DNA of 64,000 nt from an uncultured Roseicyclus sp. (GTDB lineage Bacteria; Pseudomonadota; Alphaproteobacteria; Rhodobacterales; Rhodobacteraceae): NCBI GenBank assembly GCA_937139335.1, contig CAKZPN010000042.1, positions 17,015 through 81,014 of the forward strand, written 5' to 3'. This document shows positions 27,174-37,094 of the stretch, piece by piece. A model generated the notes under the pieces. It did not search any database, was not told the DNA's origin, and worked only from the letters and a program-made list of their open reading frames with translations. Position numbers and translations under genes: made by a program. Every line of letters starts with the position of its first letter. Within the stretch, counting starts at the first letter, position 1.

Positions 27174-28091
27174 TCAGGTCAGCAGCGCCAGGTCGGACGA
27201 GCCCACCGTCGGCCGCCGGGTCGGCATCAACGCCGGATCGGCGCCGCCCAGCGTGAGCGCAAGATCGGTGTAGAACCCCTGATCGTTGAAATACCAAAGG
27301 TGCGAGCCGCGCAGCGTCTTGCCCGCCGGCGGCACCTTGGCCTCGTATTGCGCGCCGCAGTAGACGTCGTGGAACCGCGCCGGGATCGCCACCGGCAAGC
27401 CGTTCCGCCCCGCCCGTTGCTGGCCGTGCACGATGCCCTCGGACAGATCCAGCACCTTGTCGAAGGTGGAATAGTAATTCGTCAACCGCTCGCTGCGCAG
27501 GTCCATCACCAGCGCGCCCCAGGCCCCGCTTTCCATCCAGGGCTTGTCGGCATCGGCGGCGACAAAGGCCACCTCGCCCACGCCCCAGGGCACGGTGCCC
27601 GGCGAACCGCCATCGCCCACGCCGGAAAACCCGCGAAGCGTCAGGTAGGCGCCCATGGAATGGCAGATCAGGTGCACCCGCGGCTGCGGCCGCAGATTCA
27701 ACAGCGGCCCGATCAGGTCGATGATGAGGTAAGGTGCGGTGTGCTTGGCATCGTTGCGGTCGCTCAGGTAGGACCAGATCGTGCCATCGCTAGGCCAGTC
27801 GTAGGCCACGACCAGTCCGGACCATCCAGCGGCGGCCAGCCCCAGTTCGATCTTGCGCCGCCGCTCCAGCATCTCGGACTGCTCGGTGTTGAAGCCGTGC
27901 ACGTAGACCAGCACCTCGCCGCCCTGCGCCTGCTGCTTCACGAGGCTGAGCCATGTCGCCTGGTCGACGATATGGTCCCCGTCGGGCGACACCCCCTCGG
28001 GCACCGAGACATGGCGCGTGATGGTGGCGCGGTTGTGCGTGAAACGGCGCGTCGAGGCGTTGTAGCTGCGGCGGGTGACGAAGAGGGGCAT
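27174..28091 (-). CDS. Alpha/beta hydrolase (DUF900-like)
   Basis: A 305-aa protein. The oxyanion strand VLVYVHGFNTEQSE is followed by VVAYDWPSDG and the nucleophile elbow LICHSMGAYL (Ser in HSMG). DUF900-type hydrolases have this VHGFN...WPS...GHSMG layout. A histidine near the C-terminus (GSHLWYFNDQG) could complete the triad. There is no signal peptide, so it should be cytoplasmic. The start at 28091 (MPLFVTRRSYNAST) is preferred; the 314 longer codons in the track are antisense to ttcA. The substrate is unknown. Confidence 0.82.
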   Translation of the reverse strand: MPLFVTRRSYNASTRRFTHNRATITRHVSVPEGVSPDGDHIVDQATWLSLVKQQAQGGEVLVYVHGFNTEQSEMLERRRKIELGLAAAGWSGLVVAYDWPSDGTIWSYLSDRNDAKHTAPYLIIDLIGPLLNLRPQPRVHLICHSMGAYLTLRGFSGVGDGGSPGTVPWGVGEVAFVAADADKPWMESGAWGALVMDLRSERLTNYYSTFDKVLDLSEGIVHGQQRAGRNGLPVAIPARFHDVYCGAQYEAKVPPAGKTLRGSHLWYFNDQGFYTDLALTLGGADPALMPTRRPTVGSSDLALLT

Positions 28092-28226
28092 GGGCAGACC
28101 TCGGTCAGGCAGGATCACGAGATCATGCCCTGCTTGGAGCGAACCGCACAGTGGGGTTTCCCGCCAGCGCGCTTGACGTCTGCGGGCCCCCGGCCCTATG
28201 CCCGCCCGGCGTGACAGGAGGCAGAC

Positions 28227-29105
28227 ATGCTTGACGCCGACGAGGCCGATGCGACCGAGGCCGACGACATCCACCCGCTGTTCCACGGCGCGCCGAAGAC
28301 CACGGCGTTCCGCAAGCTGCGCAAGCGGCTGGTCCGCGAGACGCGCGAGGCAATCGACCGCTACGGCATGATCGACCGGGTAGGGCCGCGCGCGAGATGG
28401 CTGGTCTGCCTGTCGGGCGGCAAGGACAGCTATACCCTGCTCGCGATCCTGACCGAGCTGCAATGGCGCGGGCTGTTGCCGGTCGACCTGCTGGCCTGCA
28501 ACCTCGACCAGGGCCAGCCCGGCTTTCCCGCGACCGTGTTGCCGGAGTTCCTCGCGCGGATGGGCGTGCCGCACCGGATCGAATACGCCGACACCTATTC
28601 CATCGTGAAGGACAAGGTCCCGCAGGGGCGCACCTATTGCGCGCTCTGCTCGCGGCTCCGGCGCGGCAACCTCTACCGCATCGCGCGGGAGGAAGGCTGT
28701 TCCGCCGTGGTTCTCGGCCACCACCGCGACGACATTCTCGAGACATTTTTCCTCAACCTGTTCCATGGCGGCAAGCTCGCCACCATGCCGCCGCGGCTGT
28801 TGAACGACGAGGGCGATCTGTTCGTGCACCGCCCGCTTGCCCATGTGGCCGAGGAAGATTGCGAGGCTTTCGCCCAGGCGATGGGCTACCCGATCATCCC
28901 CTGCGACCTTTGCGGGTCGCAAGACGGGCTGCAACGGCAGGTCATCAAGCGCATGCTCGACGAGTGGGAAACCCGGGCGCCCGGTCGGCGCGGCAAGATG
29001 TTCTCGGCGCTGATGAACGCGCGGCCCTCGCATCTGCTCGACCCCGAGCTGTTCGATTTCGCGGGTCTGGCGCGGGCGGCAACTGGCGACAATTCGACGG
29101 ACTGA
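28227..29105 (+). CDS. ttcA: tRNA 2-thiocytidine biosynthesis protein TtcA
   Basis: A 292-aa PP-loop ATPase. The PP-loop SGGKDS is at residues 63-68, and the cluster-binding CxxC is CALC near residue 138, with a further [10 protein letters not shown] near residue 225. It thiolates C32 of certain tRNAs using ATP and an Fe-S cluster. All key residues are intact. It is divergent from the hydrolase. Confidence 0.95.
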   Translation: MLDADEADATEADDIHPLFHGAPKTTAFRKLRKRLVRETREAIDRYGMIDRVGPRARWLVCLSGGKDSYTLLAILTELQWRGLLPVDLLACNLDQGQPGFPATVLPEFLARMGVPHRIEYADTYSIVKDKVPQGRTYCALCSRLRRGNLYRIAREEGCSAVVLGHHRDDILETFFLNLFHGGKLATMPPRLLNDEGDLFVHRPLAHVAEEDCEAFAQAMGYPIIPCDLCGSQDGLQRQVIKRMLDEWETRAPGRRGKMFSALMNARPSHLLDPELFDFAGLARAATGDNSTD

Positions 29106-29205
29106 GGTGCCGCGCGTTAAGCGGGCGTCAGGTCTTGGCCTCTAGGCCGGACAGCGGGTTGCAGGTCTGCGACCGATCTGTCCGGTTGATTGAGGAGTCA
29201 CAGAG

Positions 29206-30759
29206 ATGCCCCCGGGACGCAGCACCCTTCCCGCACGGCTGGCCGAGGCAACCGGCCGCGCGCTGGCCCGGCTCGACGTGCTGGCCCTGTTTCCCCTGGC
29301 GACGCTGGCGGCGATCTGGCTGGGGCTGAGCGACATGGTGGTGCTGACCGCCTTTCTGCTGCCGGCACTTTTGGCGTTTCGCGCCATCTGCCTGGCCCTT
29401 GGCGGCGCACCGACAGCGGCGGCGGGTCGAGGCTTTGTCCCGCACTCCGGCGGACTGGTGGGGCGCGATGCGCTTTTGGCGACGCTCGACCGTCTTGCGC
29501 GCGAGCCCGGCGATGATGGCGCCTGCATCCTGATCCAGGTCGACGACTGGGACCGGCTGGTGGACCGCTGGGGCAACGAGACCGCCGAAGACCTGTTGTC
29601 GCGCTGCGGCGACCGGCTCTGCGCGGCGCTGCGCCACCACGATCTGGTTGCAAGGCTGGGTGATGCGCGGTTCTGCGTCGTGCTGCACTCCGCCCGCCCG
29701 GTGCGTCTCGCCACGCGCGAGGCGATCACCGACCGGCTGCGGGCGGCTCTCGGCGAACCGCTTGCCGTCGGCGGCACCGCAATCCGGCTCAGCGCGTCGG
29801 CCGGGCACACCGGGCTGATACGCGAGCAGGGCGATGTCGCGGGCGCAACCTTTTCCGCCGCCGAGGCCGCATTGGCCGAGGCGCTGCGCCACGGACCGAA
29901 CGCGGTGCGCACCTACGCGCCGGGGCTGATGCATCACCGCGCTGAACAGACCGACCTGGTCGATGCGGTCGAGGCCGCGCTTGACCGCGGCGAGATCCGG
30001 GCCTGGTTCCAGCCGCAGATCTGTATCCGCAGCGGCGCCCTTTCCGGGTTCGAGGCGCTGGCGCGCTGGAACCACCCCGCGCGTGGCGTGCTTTGCCCCG
30101 CCGAATTCCTGCCCGCCGTCGAGGAGGCGGGTCGGATGTCCGCGCTTGGCCAGACCATCCTTGGCCAGGCGCTGGATGCGCTGCGCCACTGGGACAGGGC
30201 CGGGCTGGATGTGCCGAGGGTGTCGGTGAATTTTTCGGCAACGGAATTGCGCAACCCCGCACTGGCCGATCATGCCCGCACGGAGCTGGACCGTTTCGAT
30301 GTCGCGCCGGATCGTCTGACCGTCGAAATCCTCGAGACGGTGGCGGCCAGCAGCGCGGATGCGCAGGTGCTTGCCACGATCGCCGCGCTGCGCGCGCAGG
30401 GCATCTCGCTCGATCTTGATGACTTCGGGGTCGGCCAGACCTCGCTGTCGGCGATCCGGCGCTTCGGCGTGACGCGGATCAAGATCGACCGCTCCTTCAT
30501 CCTCGGCCTCGACCGCGACCCGGACCAGCAGGCGATGGTCGCCGCGATCTTGTCGATGGCACGCCATCTCGGCGTCGGCACCCTGGCCGAAGGTGTGGAA
30601 ACCCAGGCGGTTCACCGGATGCTGGCCCAGATGGGCTGTGACCACATGCAAGGCTTTCACCTCGCGCGCCCGATGCCGCTGGAGGACACCCTCGCCTGGG
30701 CGGCGGGGCAGGCCGCATCCGGCCTTCAGCCGCCCATGATCAGCCTGCGAGCCGGATGA
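29206..30759 (+). CDS. Degenerate-GGDEF/EAL cyclic-di-GMP phosphodiesterase
   Basis: A 517-aa protein with two membrane helices at the N-terminus (about residues 20-65), a GGDEF-like domain in which the active-site motif is lost (RLGDARF), and an EAL domain from about residue 245. The EAL catalytic set is present: FEALARW, VSVNFSATEL, EILET, LDDFG, KIDRSFI and EGVET. It should hydrolyse c-di-GMP, with the first domain perhaps regulatory. It is independent of its neighbours by gap and function. Confidence 0.9.
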   Translation: MPPGRSTLPARLAEATGRALARLDVLALFPLATLAAIWLGLSDMVVLTAFLLPALLAFRAICLALGGAPTAAAGRGFVPHSGGLVGRDALLATLDRLAREPGDDGACILIQVDDWDRLVDRWGNETAEDLLSRCGDRLCAALRHHDLVARLGDARFCVVLHSARPVRLATREAITDRLRAALGEPLAVGGTAIRLSASAGHTGLIREQGDVAGATFSAAEAALAEALRHGPNAVRTYAPGLMHHRAEQTDLVDAVEAALDRGEIRAWFQPQICIRSGALSGFEALARWNHPARGVLCPAEFLPAVEEAGRMSALGQTILGQALDALRHWDRAGLDVPRVSVNFSATELRNPALADHARTELDRFDVAPDRLTVEILETVAASSADAQVLATIAALRAQGISLDLDDFGVGQTSLSAIRRFGVTRIKIDRSFILGLDRDPDQQAMVAAILSMARHLGVGTLAEGVETQAVHRMLAQMGCDHMQGFHLARPMPLEDTLAWAAGQAASGLQPPMISLRAG

Positions 30760-30795
30760 GCCCATACACCCCGCCCCCCGCGCGGAAAACGCCCC

Positions 30796-30824
30796 TTGAC
30801 CTTTCGCCCCCCGATCTGTTGAAC
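30796..30824 (+). promoter_or_regulatory. Candidate yidC promoter
   Basis: TTGACC is followed after 17 bases by TTGAAC, about 35 nt before the yidC start codon. The -35 is good and the -10 weaker. Confidence 0.4.
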
Positions 30825-30858
30825 CCGCGTGACTATCAATGGCGGGACCCAAACACTC

Positions 30859-32685
30859 ATGGACGATCAGAACAGAAACCTGATCCTGGCCACGGCGCTG
30901 AGCTTCGTGGTCATTCTCGTCTGGTTCGTCCTCTTCCCGCCGCCCGAGCCGGAAACCGACCCCAACGCCCCGGCCATCGTCGAGCAGCAGCCCAGCGCCA
31001 CCGGCACCGACATGGCGGTGTTGCCGCCGGCGGCGACGGACGGCACCGCCGCCACCCCCGACGCCGACACCGCGACCGAGGTCGCCCTGACTGGGGCCGC
31101 GCGCCTGCCGATCGAGACGCCGGAACTGGAAGGCTCGATCTCGCTCATCGGCGGCCGGATCGACGACCTGTTGCTGCGCGGCTATTTCGAGACCCTCGAG
31201 GATGACAGCCCGAACGTCCGCCTGCTGTCGCCCGTTGGCAGCGACGAGCCCTATTACGCGCTCTACGGCTGGGCACCCGGCGGCGAGTTGAGCTTCGAGG
31301 AAGTCCCCGGTGCCAACACCGAGTGGAGCGTCGAAGAGGGCGAGACGCTGACCCCCGAAACCCCGGTCACGCTGTCTTGGGACAACGGCGCGGGCCTGAT
31401 CTTCCGCCGCACCATCGCGATCGACGCGAATTTCATGTTCACGGTCACGCAATCGGTCGAGAACACCGGCGAAGGCTCGGTGCGGCTCGCCCCCTACGGG
31501 ATCGTGGCCCGCCACGGCCTGCCCGACGACCTGCAGAACTTCTTCATCCTGCACGAAGGTGTGGTGCGCAAGGTCGACGGTGAGCTCGACGAGATCGGAT
31601 ACAACGACATCCCCGACCTTGATTTCGTGCAGCGCGAAGCTGCCGCCGCCGAGGTGGTCGAGGTCGCCGAGAACGGCTGGATCGGCTTCACTGACAAATA
31701 CTGGATGACCACGCTCATCCCCGGCGCCGACCAGCCCTTCACCTCGGTGACGAAATACGTCGAGGCCTCGGACATCTACCAGACCGAGGCACGCCTCCCC
31801 GCGATGACCGTCGAGGCGGGCCAGACGGCGCAGGTGACGACGCAGCTTTTTGCCGGCGCCAAGGAATGGGAAACCATCCGCAACTACCAGGAGGCGGGGA
31901 TCGACCGCTTCATCGACTCGATCGACTGGGGCTGGTTCTTCTTCATCACCAAGCCGATGTTCTGGCTGCTGCACAACCTGAACATGCTGATCGGCAACAT
32001 GGGCATCGCGATCATCGCGCTCACGATCATCGTGAAGGCCGTGCTGTTCCCGCTGGCCTACAAATCCTACGCCTCGATGGCGCGGATGCGCGAGTTGCAG
32101 CCGCAGATGGAGAAGCTCAAGGAACGCGCCGGCGACGACCGTCAGAAGCTCCAGCAGGAGATGATGGAGCTCTACAAGCGCGAAAAGGTGAACCCGGCCT
32201 CCGGCTGCCTGCCGATCCTGTTGCAGATCCCGATCTTCTTCTCGCTTTACAAGGTGATCTTCGTCACGCTGGAACTGCGTCACGCGCCCTTCTTCGGCTG
32301 GCTCAACGACCTGTCCACGCCCGACCCGTCGTCGATCTTCAACCTCTTCGGGCTCCTGCCCTGGGACGCGCCGGATCCGACCAGCATCCTCGCGCTGATC
32401 TTCATCGGGGTTCTGCCGATCCTGCTCGGCATCTCGATGTGGTTGCAGCAGAAGCTGAACCCGCAACCGACCGACCCGACTCAGGCGGCGATCTTCGCCT
32501 GGCTGCCCTGGGTGTTCATGTTCATGCTGGGCAGTTTCGCCAGCGGCTTGCTGGTCTACTGGATCGCGAACAACACGATCACCTTCACCCAGCAATACAT
32601 CATCATGCGCAGCCACGGCTACAAACCGGACCTGTTCGGCAACATCCGCTCGAGCTTCAAGCGGAAGACCCCGCAGGACAAATGA
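30859..32685 (+). CDS. yidC: Membrane protein insertase YidC
   Basis: A 608-aa protein of the Gram-negative YidC type: an N-terminal membrane anchor (residues about 8-25), a large periplasmic domain, and the five-helix insertase core from about residue 370 with the conserved GNMGIAIIALTIIVKAVLFPL and the cytoplasmic coiled hairpin (MRELQPQMEKLKERAGDD). The start at 30859 (MDDQNRNLILATALSF) is the family N-terminus. The stop overlaps the MOSC gene start (ATGA), so yidC-MOSC-engB are coupled. Confidence 0.97.
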   Translation: MDDQNRNLILATALSFVVILVWFVLFPPPEPETDPNAPAIVEQQPSATGTDMAVLPPAATDGTAATPDADTATEVALTGAARLPIETPELEGSISLIGGRIDDLLLRGYFETLEDDSPNVRLLSPVGSDEPYYALYGWAPGGELSFEEVPGANTEWSVEEGETLTPETPVTLSWDNGAGLIFRRTIAIDANFMFTVTQSVENTGEGSVRLAPYGIVARHGLPDDLQNFFILHEGVVRKVDGELDEIGYNDIPDLDFVQREAAAAEVVEVAENGWIGFTDKYWMTTLIPGADQPFTSVTKYVEASDIYQTEARLPAMTVEAGQTAQVTTQLFAGAKEWETIRNYQEAGIDRFIDSIDWGWFFFITKPMFWLLHNLNMLIGNMGIAIIALTIIVKAVLFPLAYKSYASMARMRELQPQMEKLKERAGDDRQKLQQEMMELYKREKVNPASGCLPILLQIPIFFSLYKVIFVTLELRHAPFFGWLNDLSTPDPSSIFNLFGLLPWDAPDPTSILALIFIGVLPILLGISMWLQQKLNPQPTDPTQAAIFAWLPWVFMFMLGSFASGLLVYWIANNTITFTQQYIIMRSHGYKPDLFGNIRSSFKRKTPQDK

Positions 32686-33425
32686 CCTGGTCGCTCGCCC
32701 AGATCTGGCGGCATCCGATCAAGGGCGTCGGCGCGGAACGGCTGGACCACGTGGGCCTGCACATCGACCGGCCGCTGCCGATGGACCGCGCCTGGGCGGT
32801 GCTGGAAGAGGGCGGCGAGGCGGCCGATGGCTGGCGATCGTGCCGCAACTTTCTGCGCGGGGCCAAGGGGCCGTCGCTGATGGCCGTCACCGCGCGCGTC
32901 GCGGATGAGGTGATCCATCTGTCGCACCCGGACCTGCCCGACCTCGCCATCACCCCCGGCTCGCAGGAAGCGAGCCGCGCGCTCTGCGCCTGGGTAAAGC
33001 CGATCTACCCCGCCGACCGGCGCGGCCCCGCCGCGCTGGTGAAGGCGCCCGAGGAGGGGATGAGCGACGCGCCCTTCGCCTCGGTCTCGGTGCTGAACCT
33101 CGCCTCGCTCAGGGCGCTGTCGCAAAAGCTGGGCCAGGACCTCGAGCCGCGGCGCTTTCGCGGCAACCTGTGGCTCGACGGGCTGGCGCCGTGGGAGGAA
33201 TTCGATCTCGTGGGCAAGCGCCTGAAGATCGGCGCGGCCGAGCTGGAGATCATAGAGCCCATCGGCCGCTGCCGCGCGACCGAGGCGAACCCGGATACCG
33301 GCCGGCGCGACGCGGGCACGCTGGCGGCCCTGCAGGACGGCTGGGGACACACGCGGTTCGGCGTCTACGCGATGGTCCGGCGCGCAGGCCGTGTCGCGGT
33401 CGGTGATGAGGTGATCCGCACATGA
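32682..33425 (+). CDS. MOSC domain-containing protein
   Basis: A 247-aa protein with an N-terminal MOSC_N beta-barrel part (IWRHPIKGVGAE...MDRAWAV) and a C-terminal MOSC domain (RRFRGNLWLDGLAPWEE, then EPIGRCRATEANPDTG) with the conserved Cys in GRC. MOSC proteins carry molybdenum-cofactor- or sulfur-related activity. It overlaps yidC and engB by 4 nt each and so belongs to the same transcript. The specific role is unknown. Confidence 0.85.
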   Translation: MTWSLAQIWRHPIKGVGAERLDHVGLHIDRPLPMDRAWAVLEEGGEAADGWRSCRNFLRGAKGPSLMAVTARVADEVIHLSHPDLPDLAITPGSQEASRALCAWVKPIYPADRRGPAALVKAPEEGMSDAPFASVSVLNLASLRALSQKLGQDLEPRRFRGNLWLDGLAPWEEFDLVGKRLKIGAAELEIIEPIGRCRATEANPDTGRRDAGTLAALQDGWGHTRFGVYAMVRRAGRVAVGDEVIRT

Positions 33426-34075
33426 CGGCCCTGCCCTTCCCCCTCGCCCCCGAGCCTGACGAGGCCACCGCGGAGGTCGGTCGCAAGCTCTTTGCCGGGG
33501 GCGCCGAGTTCCTCAAGGGCGTCGTCGCGATGGATGGCTTGCCGCCCGCCGACCGGCCCGAGGTCTGTTTCGCAGGCCGCTCCAACGTGGGAAAATCCAC
33601 GTTGATCAACGCGCTGACCGGGCGCCGCGCGCTCGCCCGCGCCTCGAACACGCCGGGCCGCACGCAGGAGATCAACTACTTCACGCTGGGAGAGAGCCAC
33701 TACCTCGTCGACCTTCCGGGCTACGGCTACGCCGAGGCGCCGGTCGACGTGGTGCGGAAATGGCAGACGCTCTTGCGCGCCTACCTCTCAGGGCGCGCCA
33801 CGCTGCGCCGCGCCTTCGTGCTGATCGACGCGCGCCACGGCGCGAAGGAGGTCGACCAGGAGATCATGACCCTGCTCGACAAGTCCGCGGTGCCGTTCCA
33901 GGTGGTCGTGACCAAGGCCGACAAGGTGAAGGGCAACGATCTCGAGGCGGCGCTGACCCGGACCCGCGCGGCGCTGGCGAAACACCCGGCGGCCTATCCG
34001 GAACTGATCCTGACCTCGTCCGAGAAGGGCGAGGGGATCGCCACCCTGCGCGCCACGATCGCCGCCATCGGCTGA
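33422..34075 (+). CDS. engB: Ribosome biogenesis GTPase EngB (YihA)
   Basis: A 217-aa TRAFAC GTPase. G1 is GRSNVGKS near residue 55, G2 lies in NTPGRTQEINYF, G3 is DLPGYGYA and G4 is TKADK. It is needed for 50S subunit assembly. It starts at the ATGA overlap with the MOSC gene and ends about 95 nt before argB. Confidence 0.96.
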   Translation: MTALPFPLAPEPDEATAEVGRKLFAGGAEFLKGVVAMDGLPPADRPEVCFAGRSNVGKSTLINALTGRRALARASNTPGRTQEINYFTLGESHYLVDLPGYGYAEAPVDVVRKWQTLLRAYLSGRATLRRAFVLIDARHGAKEVDQEIMTLLDKSAVPFQVVVTKADKVKGNDLEAALTRTRAALAKHPAAYPELILTSSEKGEGIATLRATIAAIG

Positions 34076-34170
34076 CCGGGCGGCGGCATCTTTCCCCGAA
34101 ACTGCGAACCCGCCGCTTCACAGCGGCGCGGCGGTCGCCTATTCAGGTCTGACGGCAAACGAGGCGCAGG

Positions 34171-35031
34171 ATGAAACCCCGAGACATGACCCGCGACAAC
34201 ATCGCCACCGCCCGCACCCTGAGCGAGGCCTTGCCCTACCTGCAACGCTTCAACGACGCGGTCGTCGTGGTGAAGTTCGGCGGCAACGCGATGGGCGATG
34301 ACGAGACGATGGAAAGCTTCGCCCGCGACATCGTGCTGCTCCGGCAGGTCGGCGTGAACCCCGTCGTGGTCCATGGCGGCGGGCCGATGATCAACGAGTT
34401 GCTGGACAAGCTCGGGATCAAGTCCGAGTTCATCGACGGCAAGCGCGTCACCGATGCCGCGACGGTCGAGGTCGTGGAAATGGTGCTTTCGGGCCTTGTA
34501 AACAAGCGGATCGTGCAGGCGATCAACGCGCAGGGGGGCAAGGCGGTGGGGCTGTCGGGCAAGGACGCCTCGATGATGATCTGCGAGCCGGCGGACCCGA
34601 AGTTCGGCTTCGTGGGCGAGCCGGTCGAGGTCGACCCCGCGGTCATCAACAACCTCTTCGAGGATGACATGATCCCGGTGATCGCGCCGCTGGGAATGGG
34701 CCGGAACGGCGAGACCTTCAACGTGAACGGCGACACGGCGGCGGGCGCGATTGCCGCGGCGCTGAAGGCTGACCGGTTGTTATTGCTCACGAATGTCGCC
34801 GGAGTGAAGAATTCCGCGGGTGAGCTGGTGACGGAACTGCGCGCCGCCGAGGTCGAGGAGATGACGCGGGCGGGCGTGATTTCGGGCGGGATGATCCCGA
34901 AGACGGAAACCGCGCTTCAGGCTGTCCGGGGCGGCGTCAGGGCCTGCACCATCGTCGACGGCCGGGTGCCCAACGCGGTGCTGCTGGAGCTGTTCACCGA
35001 GCATGGCGCGGGCTCCATGATCCGGGCCTGA
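34171..35031 (+). CDS. argB: Acetylglutamate kinase
   Basis: A 286-aa amino-acid kinase with VVKFGGNAM near residue 33, [14 protein letters not shown] near residue 65, and the acetylglutamate/arginine region [15 protein letters not shown]. It phosphorylates N-acetyl-L-glutamate in arginine biosynthesis. GAGG lies before the first ATG; an ATG five codons on (34186) is an alternative start. The N-terminal helix of about 25 residues suggests an arginine-sensitive hexameric form, as in relatives. Confidence 0.96.
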   Translation: MKPRDMTRDNIATARTLSEALPYLQRFNDAVVVVKFGGNAMGDDETMESFARDIVLLRQVGVNPVVVHGGGPMINELLDKLGIKSEFIDGKRVTDAATVEVVEMVLSGLVNKRIVQAINAQGGKAVGLSGKDASMMICEPADPKFGFVGEPVEVDPAVINNLFEDDMIPVIAPLGMGRNGETFNVNGDTAAGAIAAALKADRLLLLTNVAGVKNSAGELVTELRAAEVEEMTRAGVISGGMIPKTETALQAVRGGVRACTIVDGRVPNAVLLELFTEHGAGSMIRA

Positions 35032-35045
35032 GCGGGTCACAGCGC

Positions 35046-35073
35046 GTACACACCCCGTACACAGCGCGTGCAC
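35046..35073. repeat. Three GTRCAC repeats with an 11-bp period
   Basis: GTACAC, GTACAC and GTGCAC begin at 35046, 35057 and 35068, each 11 bp apart, in the short gap before the ferredoxin-like gene. The outer two also lie in a 14-bp direct repeat, CACAGCGCGTRCAC. This could be a phased operator. Confidence 0.4.
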
Positions 35074-35100
35074 CGGACGCGCCCGACGGAAGGATCCGCG

Positions 35101-35751
35101 ATGCGGCATCTGGAGGAAATCGAGAGCCGCCTCATGGCGCACCACCTGTCGGTCTTCGGCGGCTTCCACCCGGTGCCCGAGGACGGCGCGCCCGAAGGCT
35201 GCGCCACGCTGCTGATGCTGGGGCCGGCCGAGCCGGGGTTCTGGGCGCATGTGAGCGCCGAGCCGGAATTCGCGGACGAAAAGCCCGACCCGATGGACCG
35301 CTGGTCACGGCGGGTGATCGGGCGGTTGGCCTGCGACCTCGGGGCCAAGGCGCTCTTTCCCTTCGGCGGGCCGCCCTGGCGTCCCTTCATCGCCTGGGCA
35401 AAACGGACCGGGCGCGCCCATGCCAGCCCGGTGAGCCTGCTGGTCCATGACGCGGCCGGGCTGATGGTGTCCTACCGCGGCGCGCTGGCCTTGCGGGAGC
35501 AGATCGACCTGCCACCCCCGCCGCGGTCCCCCTGCGCGCCCTGCCCCCGCCCCTGCGAGACGGCGTGTCCCGTTGGCGCGCTGACCGCCGACGGCTATGA
35601 CACCGGGGCCTGCCATGCCTTTCTCGAGACGTCGGCGGGACGTGACTGCCTCGAGCAGGGCTGCCGCGTGCGGCGGGCCTGCCCGGTCAGCGACGGATAC
35701 GGGCGCCTGCCGGCACAATCGGCCTTTCACATGCGGAGCTTTCACCCATGA
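35101..35751 (+). CDS. 4Fe-4S ferredoxin-like protein (QueG-related C-terminus)
   Basis: A 216-aa cytoplasmic protein. The C-terminal part has the cysteine sets CAPCPRPCETACPVGA and DCLEQGCRVRRACPVS (about residues 140-205), enough for two 4Fe-4S clusters and similar to the ferredoxin end of epoxyqueuosine reductase. The N-terminal part (FHPVPEDGAPEGCATLLMLGPAEPGFW) lacks the cobalamin-binding features of QueG. GGAAGGA precedes the ATG. It overlaps the SixA-like gene by 4 nt. The function is unknown. Confidence 0.75.
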   Translation: MRHLEEIESRLMAHHLSVFGGFHPVPEDGAPEGCATLLMLGPAEPGFWAHVSAEPEFADEKPDPMDRWSRRVIGRLACDLGAKALFPFGGPPWRPFIAWAKRTGRAHASPVSLLVHDAAGLMVSYRGALALREQIDLPPPPRSPCAPCPRPCETACPVGALTADGYDTGACHAFLETSAGRDCLEQGCRVRRACPVSDGYGRLPAQSAFHMRSFHP

Positions 35752-36248
35752 CCCTCACCCTGATCCTGACCCGGCACGCGAAATCGGATTGGGACGACCC
35801 GCGCCTGAGCGACCATGACCGGACGCTGAACGCGCGGGGCAAGCGCGACGCGCCGCGGGTCGGGGCGTGGCTATCGGCGCAGGGGCATCTGCCGGACGCG
35901 GCGCTGGTGTCTTCGGCCCGGCGGACGCAGGAGACCTGGGAGTTGCTTTCGCCGGAGCTGGGGCGCGATGTGCCGATGACTGTGGTGCCGGGGCTGTATC
36001 ATGCCGAGGCCGGGGATATCCTGACGCATCTTCGCGCGGCGACGGCGCCGGTGGTGATGGTGATTGGGCACAATCCGGGGATCGGCGAGTTCGCGCACCG
36101 GATCGTGGATGCGCCGGCCGCCCACCCAAGGTTCATCGACTACCCGACCTGCGCCACCCTGGTGGCGGAGTTCGCGGGCGACGACTGGGGTGCCGTCGAC
36201 TGGTGGTCGGGCCGGGTGGTGGATTTCGTGGTGCCGCGCGACCTCTGA
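35748..36248 (+). CDS. SixA-like histidine phosphatase
   Basis: A 166-aa histidine-phosphatase-superfamily protein with the catalytic motif TRHAKSDW near residue 10, the second arginine in SSARRTQETW, and the late histidine in VIGHNPGIGEF. SixA-type enzymes dephosphorylate phosphohistidine. It overlaps the upstream ferredoxin-like gene (ATGA) and is convergent with bztD. Confidence 0.88.
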   Translation: MTLTLILTRHAKSDWDDPRLSDHDRTLNARGKRDAPRVGAWLSAQGHLPDAALVSSARRTQETWELLSPELGRDVPMTVVPGLYHAEAGDILTHLRAATAPVVMVIGHNPGIGEFAHRIVDAPAAHPRFIDYPTCATLVAEFAGDDWGAVDWWSGRVVDFVVPRDL

Positions 36249-36277
36249 GCGGCAGGGCTGCCCCCGCCGCCGCCGGG

Positions 36278-37081
36278 TCAGTGCCCGAGAATCTGGCTCA
36301 GGAACAGCTTGGTACGCTCGTTCTGCGGGTTGGTGAAGAACGGCTCGGGCTCGTTCTGTTCGACGATCTGGCCCTGGTCCATGAAGATCACGCGGTTCGC
36401 GACCTGGCGGGCGAAACCCATCTCGTGGGTCACGCAGATCATCGTCATGCCTTCCTCGGCGAGCGCGATCATGGTGTCGAGCACCTCCTTGATCATCTCG
36501 GGGTCGAGGGCGGAGGTGGGTTCGTCGAAGAGCATGATGCGCGGCCGCATGCACAGCGACCGCGCTATGGCGACGCGCTGCTGCTGACCGCCGGAGAGCT
36601 GGCCCGGATACTTGTGAGCCTGCTCGGGGATCTTCACCTTTTCGAGGAAATACATCGCGGTTTCCTCGGCCTCGCGCTTGGGCGTCTTGCGGACCCAGAT
36701 CGGCGCGAGGGTGCAGTTCTCGAGGATGGTCAGATGCGGGAACAGGTTGAAGTGCTGGAACACCATCCCGACCTCGGACCGGATGCGGTCGATGTTCTTG
36801 ATGTCGTTGGACAGCAGCGTGCCGTCGACGGTGATCTGGCCCTTCTGGTGTTCCTCCAGCGCGTTGATGCAGCGGATCAGGGTGGATTTGCCCGAACCGG
36901 AAGGGCCGCAGACCACGATGCGTTCGCCGCGGTTCACCGTCAGGTTGATGTCGCGCAGCACGTGGAAGGTGCCGAACCACTTGTTCATGCCGGTGATGTC
37001 GATGGCGATCTCGTCCGAGACCTTCATCTGCGACCGGTTGATCTGGCGCTCCTGCGCGGTGTTCGTGTGAGCTTCAGCCAT
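36278..37081 (-). CDS. bztD: Amino-acid ABC transporter ATP-binding protein
   Basis: A 267-aa ABC ATPase: Walker [11 protein letters not shown]-loop [11 protein letters not shown], signature LSGGQQQR, Walker [14 protein letters not shown] and the H-loop VTHEMGF. It is closest in layout to polar amino-acid importers (GlnQ/AapP/BztD). It is the last gene of bztABCD, 13 nt after bztC. Confidence 0.95.
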   Translation of the reverse strand: MAEAHTNTAQERQINRSQMKVSDEIAIDITGMNKWFGTFHVLRDINLTVNRGERIVVCGPSGSGKSTLIRCINALEEHQKGQITVDGTLLSNDIKNIDRIRSEVGMVFQHFNLFPHLTILENCTLAPIWVRKTPKREAEETAMYFLEKVKIPEQAHKYPGQLSGGQQQRVAIARSLCMRPRIMLFDEPTSALDPEMIKEVLDTMIALAEEGMTMICVTHEMGFARQVANRVIFMDQGQIVEQNEPEPFFTNPQNERTKLFLSQILGH

Positions 37082-37094
37082 GGTCAGGTCCTCC

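Noticed and set aside
29128-32616. 1162-aa minus-strand ORF
   Set aside because: It lies antisense to the EAL gene and yidC, has the His/Gln/Arg-rich look of a high-GC shadow frame and no domain pattern.
35038-35073. The GTRCAC repeats as a CRISPR array or origin iterons
   Set aside because: There are only three short units without spacers, and no cas, rep or par gene is nearby.
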